A model generated the notes under the pieces. It worked only from the letters and a program-made list of their open reading frames with translations. It was not told the origin of the DNA and did not search any database. Source: SXVE01 sp036388895 (GTDB lineage: Bacteria > Acidobacteriota > Blastocatellia > Pyrinomonadales > Pyrinomonadaceae). From it: a DNA stretch of 64,000 nucleotides. The stretch's first letter is position 1. Every line of letters starts with the position of its first letter. This document shows positions 8,937 to 15,711 of the stretch, piece by piece. The DNA is taken from the NCBI GenBank assembly GCA_036388895.1, contig DASVQY010000018.1, forward strand, positions 34,631-98,630. The letters are read 5' to 3'. Position numbers and translations under genes: made by a program.

Positions 8937-9569
8937 TTATCTTTCGCGGACGTATTCAACCATTTTTTTCAGATTTTCGAGCGATTGAACGCCGCTCAGC
9001 GCGACTTTTCGATTGGCGACAAACGCCGGAACGCCGCCGAGCCCCATCATTTGCGCCGTTTGCTCGTCTTCAATGACGCTTTGCTCAAACTCGCGGATTT
9101 CGAGAGCGCGGCGCAAAGATTCAAAATCCAAATTCAATTTTGCAGCGAGCGAAACGAGAATTTCTATTTCGCCGATGTCTTCGCCGCGCTCAAAAAATGC
9201 GCGAAAGATTTCGGCATTCATTTCCTCAAAACTTCCAACCGTTCGCGCCCAATGCGCGGCTTCGTGCGCCAGGCGCGAACGCGGCTGTACGGGCGGAAGT
9301 TTCATTGTAATTCCCAGACTCTTTGCCATCGGATAAACCGAACTTTCCCACACGCGATGCAGATACTCGCCGTCGGGCGGAAGCGTCGGAACCGGTTCTG
9401 GACGCAGTTCGAAAGCTCTCCAGATGAATTCAACATCAGTTTCGGCTTTTGCCAATTCATTTACGGCTGGCTCCGCCAACCAGCAAAACGGTCAGACGTA
9501 ATCCGAAAATATTTCGATTGTTACTTTTTCAATCATTTTCTCATTCGCATTTTCCTTCGCTTTTTCCAT
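8937..9569 (-). CDS. DsbA/FrnE-family oxidoreductase with in-frame UGA (candidate selenoprotein)
   Basis: Reading from the ATG at 9569, preceded by GAGGAAAAT as ribosome binding site, the frame runs 25 codons to a TGA (9492-9494) and then without a stop to 8937, giving 210 residues, the usual FrnE/DsbA length. The first part reads VTIEIFSDYV-[UGA]-PFCWLAEPAVNEL: the family motif is FSDxVCPxC, so the UGA replaces exactly the first Cys of the CxxC redox site. The cis-Pro loop GLGGVPAF is present near residue 181. The piece downstream of the UGA has no ATG near its start (only a TTG) and would lack the active site. A SECIS-like hairpin follows the UGA. TGA stops other genes here, so recoding as selenocysteine is favoured over a changed code. 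A nonsense mutation remains possible. Confidence 0.72.
9464..9482 (-). promoter_or_regulatory. Candidate bacterial SECIS stem-loop
   Basis: Starting 9 nt after the in-frame UGA, TGGTTGGC and GCCAGCCG can pair in an 8-bp stem (two wobble pairs) closing the loop GGA. The loop begins 17 nt after the UGA. An alternative register pairs GCTGGTT with AGCCAGC around GGCGG. Known bacterial SECIS rules require a short stem and a G among the first two loop bases about 16-37 nt from the UGA; both registers meet the loop rule, and the first also meets the spacing. Confidence 0.6.
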
Positions 9570-9590
9570 ATTTTCCTCTTTCCCTTTTGT

Positions 9591-10316
9591 CTAACTGTTC
9601 TCGATTATTTCCTTGAATTTTAGCGCATCTTCCATCATATGGATATTATTAAAGAAAATGTAAGCGAGTTTGTTTTTCGGCATCATCGTCGCAAGCTCTT
9701 CCAACTCATCATCTTCATATTTGTATCGCCAGCCGCTGCGCCCGTGCAGACGGTAATAACATTTGTTCGGAGTAACGGTAATTCTGTTAAACGGATCAAC
9801 GACGTGCCACAAGTCGAACTCGTCGCATAATTCCTTGATTATTGTATCGCTCCAAAGCTCGCCGCGCGGTTCCCAGGCGAAATTTAATTTGCCGCGTTTT
9901 ACACCGGAGAAAAATTTTCTTAAGTTTTCGATATTTTCTGCATACGGTTTAAAGCTCGCCGGACATTGAAACAATATCGTTTTCGCTTTTAACGCTTCGG
10001 CGCACGCCCAAGTTGTTTCCCAAGCTTCTTTGACGATTGCAGTCGGTTTGAAATATCCGGTTTCCTGCTTTTCAATTTCGGTCAACGATTTTTTTAAGCG
10101 TTTGTACGTCGGACTTTTCGCTTCGTGCGTGATTAACTGCCACGCTTTGATGGCAAATTCAAAATCGGCGGGCATTTCAGCGCGCCAGCGTTCCAAGGTT
10201 TTAATCTGTGGCGGCTGATAGAAAGTGTGTTGAATTTCGACACACGAAAGAATCTCGGCGTATTTAGTTTTATTCGAGCGAAAGCCCGACGTGCCGATTT
10301 TTATTTTACTTTTCAT
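9591..10316 (-). CDS. DUF72 (YecE-like) protein
   Basis: A TIM-barrel-like DUF72 protein, 241 residues from the ATG at 10316 (MKSKIKIGTSGF). This start places IGTSGF at the N-terminus as in the family; an in-frame ATG at 10331 is also possible, and no strong ribosome binding site decides. Family signatures are YAEILSCVEIQHTFYQPP (about residues 19-36), FAIKAWQLITH (about 54), LFQCPASFKPYAEN (about 118), and a C-terminal YYRLHGRSGWRYKYEDDEL. The biochemical role of DUF72 is unknown. It is the first gene of the leftward operon, 21 bases ahead of the DsbA-type gene. The organisation suggests co-expression but not a defined pathway. Confidence 0.85.
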   Translation of the reverse strand: MKSKIKIGTSGFRSNKTKYAEILSCVEIQHTFYQPPQIKTLERWRAEMPADFEFAIKAWQLITHEAKSPTYKRLKKSLTEIEKQETGYFKPTAIVKEAWETTWACAEALKAKTILFQCPASFKPYAENIENLRKFFSGVKRGKLNFAWEPRGELWSDTIIKELCDEFDLWHVVDPFNRITVTPNKCYYRLHGRSGWRYKYEDDELEELATMMPKNKLAYIFFNNIHMMEDALKFKEIIENS

Positions 10317-10484
10317 AATCTTTTTTATCATTCTCCGGCAAACAACATTTTTGGAAATCGCTGACGAAAACAAAACTCTACAATCATAATATTTTCGCCG
10401 AAAGCGCGTAAGCGAACCGGATATAAATTAAAGAAATCAACGGCTTTTATACTGAAAATTCGACTGTTTTGCTAAGATAATTTT

Positions 10485-11114
10485 ATGCAAAACCGAATCC
10501 GCGTTTTATTAATCGAAGCGCAAACTATAACGCGCATCGGCATAAAAACCATTCTCGCCTCGCAAAACGATTTTGAAATCATCGGCGAAGCCGATTCGGG
10601 CGCGGAGGGTTTCGAGCTTTTCAGACAATTAAAACCGGACGTGACAATTTTAAGCCTTCGTTTGCCGGACTCGTGCGCGATTGACGTTCTAGCCGATTAT
10701 TTCGCCGAAAACGAGCGAGCGAAAATCATCGTTTTAGCCGAACACGCCGGCGACGCCGAAATCAGCAAATCTTTGAAAAAAGGCGCGCTCGGTTACATTT
10801 GCAAAGACGTAAGCGAGAACGATTTAATTGCAGCGGTGCGAGCGGTTGCTGCGGGCAAACGATACATTCCGACGGAGATTGCCGGAATTTTAAGTGAAAA
10901 TCTCGGTCAGGAAGAATTAACGCCCGCCGAACAAAAAATTTTGCAGGCAATTGTCGGCGGAAAATCGAACAAAGAAATCGCCTTCGAGTCGGACGTTTCG
11001 GAAAACACGGTCAAAACTCACGTTAAAAACATTTTCGACAAGCTCGGCGTGTCCGACCGAACTTCCGCCGCGACTTTAGCGATAAAACGAGGACTTGTTA
11101 GAATTGACGTATGA
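10485..11114 (+). CDS. NarL/LuxR-type regulator with degenerate receiver
   Basis: 209 residues: a receiver-like domain (1-120) and a C-terminal LuxR helix-turn-helix (about 145-205, LTPAEQKILQAIVGGKSNKEIAFESDVSENTVKTHVKNIFDKLGV). In the receiver the usual acidic pair is EA (residues 11-12). The phospho-acceptor position reads TILSLRLPD, so Ser57 stands where Asp is expected. The conserved Lys in GYICKD remains. It is therefore unlikely to be switched on by Asp phosphorylation and may be constitutive or ligand-controlled. It overlaps the next methyltransferase gene by four bases (ATGA), so they are translationally coupled. No cognate kinase is adjacent. Confidence 0.85.
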   Translation: MQNRIRVLLIEAQTITRIGIKTILASQNDFEIIGEADSGAEGFELFRQLKPDVTILSLRLPDSCAIDVLADYFAENERAKIIVLAEHAGDAEISKSLKKGALGYICKDVSENDLIAAVRAVAAGKRYIPTEIAGILSENLGQEELTPAEQKILQAIVGGKSNKEIAFESDVSENTVKTHVKNIFDKLGVSDRTSAATLAIKRGLVRIDV

Positions 11115-11755
11115 ACGAGAACTTAATCAAATACGCCGAAAATCACACTTCCGAGGAAAGCGAGACTTTGCGGGAGATCGCTCATCTCTGCTACGAAGAG
11201 CGTCCTGATTCGAGTATGCTTTCGGGCTTTTATCAAGGACGCATTCTGAGCCTTTTATCGAAAATGATTCAGCCAAAAGTCGTTTTGGAAATCGGAACCT
11301 ATCTAGGTTATTCGGCGCTTTGTTTCGCCGAAGGTTTGGCGGCGGGCGGAAAGGTTATCACTTTGGACGTAAACGCTGAAACGCAGGCTTTTGCTAAATC
11401 TTCTGCCGAGAAAAGCGGTTATTCTGACCGAATCGAATTTCGATTAGGCGGCGCGGCGGAGATTATTCCCGAATTAAACGAAACTTTCGATTTAGTTTTT
11501 ATTGATGCCGATAAAGAGAACTACTCAAATTATTATCGCTTAGTATTCGACAAACTTCGCGTCGGAGGCTTCATAATCGCCGATAATGTTTTATGGAGCG
11601 GCAAAGTTTTGCAGGCGGATAACGGCGAAGAAGCCGAACCAAGCACGCGCGCTCTGCACGAATTCAACAAAATGGTTTTGAGCGACGAACGAGTGATGAA
11701 TGTCCTTTTGCCCGTTCGCGACGGCTTAATGATTGTCAGGAAAGAAATGGATTAG
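11111..11755 (+). CDS. O-methyltransferase, caffeoyl-CoA OMT-like (class I, family 3)
   Basis: 214 residues. After a helical N-terminus (ENHTSEESETLREIAH) come the SAM-binding motif VLEIGTYLGYSALCFAEGL (about residues 57-75), TLDVNAETQ, FDLVFIDADKENY (about 128-140, metal and substrate site) and GGFIIADNVLWSGKV, all hallmarks of cation-dependent catechol-type methyltransferases. It likely methylates a catechol or similar hydroxyl; the substrate is unknown. Its ATG overlaps the regulator stop (ATGA), pointing to joint control by that regulator. The TAG stop lies inside the left arm of an intergenic hairpin. Confidence 0.92.
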   Translation: MNENLIKYAENHTSEESETLREIAHLCYEERPDSSMLSGFYQGRILSLLSKMIQPKVVLEIGTYLGYSALCFAEGLAAGGKVITLDVNAETQAFAKSSAEKSGYSDRIEFRLGGAAEIIPELNETFDLVFIDADKENYSNYYRLVFDKLRVGGFIIADNVLWSGKVLQADNGEEAEPSTRALHEFNKMVLSDERVMNVLLPVRDGLMIVRKEMD

Positions 11756-11896
11756 CCACGAACAAATACGAAAAAACACAAAAGATTGAAAACGCGCTTA
11801 CGGATTTTCATAATGAGGAATCATTCTTGTTATTTTTATTAATGTGTTTGTATGACTTATCGTTATTCTTCTTTTTCTTGTGTTTGTTCGTGGCTT
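11754..11896. repeat. Intergenic hairpin with 13-bp perfect arms
   Basis: AGCCACGAACAAA (11754-11766, overlapping the TAG stop) is matched exactly by TTTGTTCGTGGCT (11883-11895). Inside the arms, degenerate words such as ACGAAAAAACACAAAAGA and TCTTTTTCTTGTG continue an imperfect pairing. The element may act as transcript end or be a non-autonomous repeat; similar words recur near 47808-47869. Confidence 0.6.
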
Positions 11897-12001
11897 ATAT
11901 CACCCGAATTGATGAGAAAACCTTCACCGCGATTGATGATTACAGCGCGGCTTTTTTCTTGTAATCTTTAAATATCGAAAGAACATTGGAGGAAAAAGAA
12001 A

Positions 12002-12700
12002 GTGATTAAAATCCGACGAAGCGAAGACAGAGGAAAAGCAAATTACGGCTGGCTCGATACGAATTACACGTTTTCATTCAGCAATTATTACGATCCGCGA
12101 TTTATGGGATTTCGCGCTTTGAGAGTGATAAACGAAGACTTTATCGAATCTAATCAAGGATTTCCGACGCACGGGCACCGCGATATGGAAATTTTGACTT
12201 ACGTCATAAAAGGCGAGCTTTCGCACCGCGATTCGATGGGCAACGGCGAGACGGTTCGCCCGCATGAAGTTCAGAGAATGACCGCGGGAACCGGCGTTTT
12301 CCACAGCGAATACAGTTCGCCGACCGACGAAACGCATCTTTTACAGATTTGGATTCTGCCCGAAGAAGAAAATCTGACGCCCGGCTACGAACAGAAATAT
12401 TTTGCGCCCGAAGAAAAACAAGGAAAATTGAAATTGGTCGCCTCGCGCGGCGGCGATGACAATTCAGTGACGATTCATCAGGACGTGCGGCTTTACGCTT
12501 CGATTTTGCGCCGCGATGAAGAAGTTTCGCACGCGCTCGCGGAAGACAGACACGCGTGGATTCAAATTATCAAAGGCGCGGTTGATCTGAACGGCGAAAC
12601 ATTGAATCGAGGCGACGGAGCCGCGATCAGCAACGAAGCCGTTTTGAAAATCAAATCGCTGGCTGACGAAACCGAATTTTTACTGTTTGATTTAAACTGA
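12002..12700 (+). CDS. Pirin family protein (YhhW-like)
   Basis: 232 residues of a bicupin of the pirin family. The N-terminal cupin has FPTHGHRDMEILTYVIKGELSHRDSMG (about residues 53-79), with the metal-binding His pair, followed by HEVQRMTAGTGVFHSEYS (about 88-105) bearing the other ligands. The C-terminal domain (about 140-230) is the shorter cupin. YhhW-type proteins can show quercetinase activity in vitro; the physiological role is unclear. The start is a GTG at 12002, chosen because GGAGGAAAAAG lies just upstream. The gene is monocistronic, flanked by two intergenic hairpins. Confidence 0.92.
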   Translation: MIKIRRSEDRGKANYGWLDTNYTFSFSNYYDPRFMGFRALRVINEDFIESNQGFPTHGHRDMEILTYVIKGELSHRDSMGNGETVRPHEVQRMTAGTGVFHSEYSSPTDETHLLQIWILPEEENLTPGYEQKYFAPEEKQGKLKLVASRGGDDNSVTIHQDVRLYASILRRDEEVSHALAEDRHAWIQIIKGAVDLNGETLNRGDGAAISNEAVLKIKSLADETEFLLFDLN

Positions 12701-12721
12701 ATTTAAATTAAACGAAAAATT

Positions 12722-12803
12722 AACCACAGAAAGACACGGATAGACGCGGATGGAAATTGGTATTAACTCCGAGAACCGCGTGAATTTGTGTTCATCTGTG
12801 GTT
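12722..12803. repeat. Intergenic hairpin, 'ACCACAGA' type
   Basis: AACCACAGA (12722-12730) is matched by TCTGTGGTT (12795-12803). Between them GACACGG/GACGCGG and CCGCG/TGTG words continue an imperfect stem. It lies between the pirin stop and the GTG of the NUDIX-MBL gene. Such word-like arms are known from many environmental genomes without an assigned function. Confidence 0.5.
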
Positions 12804-12833
12804 TCATTTTTTAAATGCACGTAAAATAAAATC

Positions 12834-14399
12834 GTGAATCAAAAAATCGCAGTTCCGAAAGACGCGGCAGCCGTTATTTTATTAAAAGACGAAAAGGTTT
12901 TGTGGGCGCGGCGCAATCCCGAAGTTAAATTCCTCGGCGGCTGGCACGCTTTTCCGGGCGGAAAAGTCGAAGCGTCCGACGACGAAACGAGCGTGAAAAA
13001 CTGCGAAGATAAAGAGCTGGAAAAATTCATCGTCGCGGCGGTGCGCGAAACTTTTGAAGAAGTCGGCATTCTACTGGTCAGAAACGGCGATAAGCTGACG
13101 AAAGGACAGCGCGCGTCGCTGCACGACGATTTGATTTCGGGCAGAAACACTTTGGCGGAAATTCTCGCTGACTGGAATTTGTGGATTGACGCCGAGGATT
13201 TTTTTTACACGGGTTTTTGGACAACGCCGCAATTTTCGCCCGTCAGATTTAAAACCAGGTTTTTTCTTGCCGTTTGCCCGCCGAAACAGGAACCTTACGC
13301 CGCGATTTCGGAATTGCAAACGCCGGAATTCATCGCGCCGCAGAATGCTCTGAAACGCTGGACGAATTCGGAAGTTTTGATTTCTCCGCCGGTTTTAATT
13401 TCGCTTCAAACTCTAGCCGCAAAAGAAATAAAGGAAAATTTAAACGCTGATTCGGATGAATCTGCACAGAGAAAATCCGAAATTGATTCTAAAAATCAAA
13501 GATTAAAAAACGTTTCGCAGATTCTTCTCCAAAAATCTCGAAAATTTGACGGAAATATAGATTACATCGAGCTTAATTCGCGCATTATCTGTCTTCCGCT
13601 CAAAACCGAAACGCTTCCACCGGCGACGCATACGAATTGTTTTATCGTCGGGCGAAAGAAATTTGTTGTAATTGACGCCGCGGCGCGAGATGAAAACGAA
13701 CAAAACAAATTCCTCGCTCTCGTTGACGAACTGATAAAAAACGGCGGCGTTTGCCGCGAAATCATCGTTTCGCATCATCACCGCGATCACATCGGCGGCG
13801 AAAGAAATTTGCGAAAATATTTATCGGAAAAATATGATATGCGCGTCCCCGTTTCGGCGCATTATTCGACATTAAAAAGCGCGGGCGACATTAAATTCGA
13901 AGATTTCGACAAAACTTTAAGCGACGGCGATTGTTTCATTCTGTCGGACGAAAACGGCGAAGAATTCAAGCTCGAAGTTTTGCACGCGCCCGGTCACGCT
14001 CGCGGGCATTTGTGTTTTTACGATCAGGAGAAAGGTTTTCTGCTTTCATCGGATAATGTGGTCGGAAACGGAACCGTCGTAATTGCGCCGCCCGAAGGCA
14101 ATATGTCTGATTATTTGAAATCGCTCGAGAGAATGCGAAATCTGCCGAATCTGCGTTTTTTGTGCGGCTCGCACGGCGCGGCGGTTTTCGATGCTCGCGG
14201 AAAAATCAAAGAATACATCGCGCACCGTCTGGAAAGAGAAAAACAAGTTCTCGAGGCGTTAAAAAGCGGTGCGAAAACGCCTGCGGAAATCGTCGCGCGC
14301 GTCTATCCTGATTTGTCGAGCGAACTTTTCATTCCAGCTGAAAAAACCGTTTCCGCGCATCTTGAAAAACTCGCGGACGAGGGTAATTTGCGGGAATAA
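12834..14399 (+). CDS. NUDIX hydrolase fused to MBL-fold hydrolase
   Basis: 521 residues. The N-terminal half (about 1-190) is a NUDIX domain: AVILLKDEKVLWARRNP, GGWHAFPGGKVEASDD and, after an insertion, VAAVRETFEEVGILL, which supplies the REx2EExG Nudix helix as in NUDT19-like proteins. The C-terminal half (about 245-450) is a metallo-beta-lactamase fold with VSHHHRDHIGGERNL, HAPGHARGHLCFYD and SSDNVVG, followed by a winged-helix tail (PAEIVARVYPDLSSE), as in LACTB2-type proteins. It probably hydrolyses a nucleotide or CoA conjugate and a linked ester or phosphodiester. The start is GTG at 12834; no better ATG exists before the first strand. Confidence 0.87.
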   Translation: MNQKIAVPKDAAAVILLKDEKVLWARRNPEVKFLGGWHAFPGGKVEASDDETSVKNCEDKELEKFIVAAVRETFEEVGILLVRNGDKLTKGQRASLHDDLISGRNTLAEILADWNLWIDAEDFFYTGFWTTPQFSPVRFKTRFFLAVCPPKQEPYAAISELQTPEFIAPQNALKRWTNSEVLISPPVLISLQTLAAKEIKENLNADSDESAQRKSEIDSKNQRLKNVSQILLQKSRKFDGNIDYIELNSRIICLPLKTETLPPATHTNCFIVGRKKFVVIDAAARDENEQNKFLALVDELIKNGGVCREIIVSHHHRDHIGGERNLRKYLSEKYDMRVPVSAHYSTLKSAGDIKFEDFDKTLSDGDCFILSDENGEEFKLEVLHAPGHARGHLCFYDQEKGFLLSSDNVVGNGTVVIAPPEGNMSDYLKSLERMRNLPNLRFLCGSHGAAVFDARGKIKEYIAHRLEREKQVLEALKSGAKTPAEIVARVYPDLSSELFIPAEKTVSAHLEKLADEGNLRE

Positions 14400-14563
14400 C
14401 AAGGGTTTATTTTGCTAAAATCAAATTTATAAACGTTTACGCTGAAGCCGAGCTGAAGTGCGTATTTATCAACTGCGGGTTAATGCTTCCGACGAAATTT
14501 AAATTCGAGTTAGCTCGCTTCGGATTCGTGTTCGACAGGCGTATTCCGAGGGTTGTTTTAGAT

Positions 14564-14986
14564 ATGATTTCGATTCGTCCAGCCGCTGAGAATGATTTTG
14601 CCGATCTTTGCTCGATTGATCTTATCGCGCGGCGTGAAAATGAACGATGGGAATTTATACGCCGGGAAATCGTTTTCGGCAATTGCTTCGTTGCCGTCAT
14701 GAACGAAACGGTTATTGGATACGGCATATTAAATTACACTTTTTATTACAACGGCTGTATTGATATGCTTTATATTGACTCCGATTACCGGCGCATCGGC
14801 GCGGGCGCGGCTTTGCTGCAGCATTTGGAGTCGCTTTGCCAAACTCCGAAATTGTTTACTTCAACCAACCTTTCCAACTTGTCGATGCAATCGTTACTGG
14901 CAAAAATGAATTACGTTTTGAGCGGAGTGATTCATAATCTCGACGAAAACGACCCGGAGATCGTGTATTTTAAGCGACTTCGTTGA
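14564..14986 (+). CDS. GNAT family N-acetyltransferase
   Basis: 140 residues from the ATG at 14564 (MISIRPAAENDFADL), which matches the usual GNAT first strand; an in-frame ATG at 14483 would add 27 residues unlike the family. The segment YNGCIDMLYIDSDYRRIGAGAALLQHLE contains the acetyl-CoA loop RRIGAG. The C-terminus ends in strands (DPEIVYFKR). The substrate is unknown. It stands alone between the NUDIX-MBL gene and the signalling pair. Confidence 0.8.
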   Translation: MISIRPAAENDFADLCSIDLIARRENERWEFIRREIVFGNCFVAVMNETVIGYGILNYTFYYNGCIDMLYIDSDYRRIGAGAALLQHLESLCQTPKLFTSTNLSNLSMQSLLAKMNYVLSGVIHNLDENDPEIVYFKRLR

Positions 14987-15079
14987 ACGAAAATTCGCCC
15001 GAACGTTTTTTGAATAAGGCGAGTGATGTTCGCGCTGCGCATCGAACGATTTTTTTATCTCAAACGAATTATTTTCTTC

Positions 15080-15108
15080 TTGTCGAACGCCCGCAAAAAA
15101 AATACAAT
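15080..15108 (+). promoter_or_regulatory. Sigma-70-type promoter for the signalling operon
   Basis: TTGTCG (15080-15085) and TACAAT (15103-15108) are separated by 17 bases, a good match to a housekeeping promoter. It lies about 50 bases upstream of the start of the methanogen-output-domain gene, which is followed in operon by the hybrid kinase. Confidence 0.5.
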
Positions 15109-15159
15109 TGAATGCGGCTTTTTCGCATTCTTTTTCGCATTTCTCAGTAAGGGATTTTT

Positions 15160-15708
15160 ATGATGGAAAATTTAGCAAATGATGAACCGGCAGGTTTTCA
15201 AAATCTGCCGGTTGCGCTTGAAAGAGATATTTTTCTGCGAACGCTGATTCGCGAATTGTCGGGAACGCTGCAAGATGTCGTCGGACTCGACGAAGCCGCC
15301 GGATTTATCAGCGTCGTCGGTCAGAACATCGGCAATCAGATCAACGACCAGTACCGCAACGCTTTGCAGGTTAAAAATCTCGACCGAGGGCAAGTCGCGC
15401 AAGTTCTGGTTGATTTGAAACGTCGCATCAAAGGCGATTTTTATATCGTCGAGGAAACGGACGAGAAAATTGTTCTGCACAATCGCGTCTGTCCGTTTGA
15501 AGATAAGGTTTTGGGTCGTCCGGCGATGTGTATGATGACCTCGAATGTTTTCGGGCTGATTGTGGCGGAAAACCTCGGTTATTCAAAGATCGAGTTGAAC
15601 GAAACGATTGCCCGGGGCGATGCCAGATGCGTTGTGACGGTTTATCTGACTCCGCACGGTGAGGCGGAAGACGCCGACGGCAGAGAATATTTCAAAGGAG
15701 GCGATTAA
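15160..15708 (+). CDS. Methanogen output domain 1 protein
   Basis: 182 residues. The pattern LDEAAGFISVVGQNIGNQINDQYRNAL (about residues 44-70) and VCPFEDKVLGRPAMCMMTSNVFGLIVAENLGYSKIELNETIARGDARCVVTVYL (about 112-165) match the methanogen output domain, related to V4R/heme-binding-like sensory folds with conserved Cys residues. These proteins usually sit beside histidine kinases and are thought to sense a small molecule. Here the hybrid kinase follows directly, with the Shine-Dalgarno of the kinase inside the last codons of this gene, so the two form one signalling unit. Confidence 0.78.
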   Translation: MMENLANDEPAGFQNLPVALERDIFLRTLIRELSGTLQDVVGLDEAAGFISVVGQNIGNQINDQYRNALQVKNLDRGQVAQVLVDLKRRIKGDFYIVEETDEKIVLHNRVCPFEDKVLGRPAMCMMTSNVFGLIVAENLGYSKIELNETIARGDARCVVTVYLTPHGEAEDADGREYFKGGD

Positions 15709-15711
15709 AAG

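Noticed and set aside
9492..9494. Genome-wide reassignment of TGA to an amino acid
   Set aside because: TGA ends other genes in this window, such as the aminopeptidase and the RluA-type gene, so only site-specific recoding fits.
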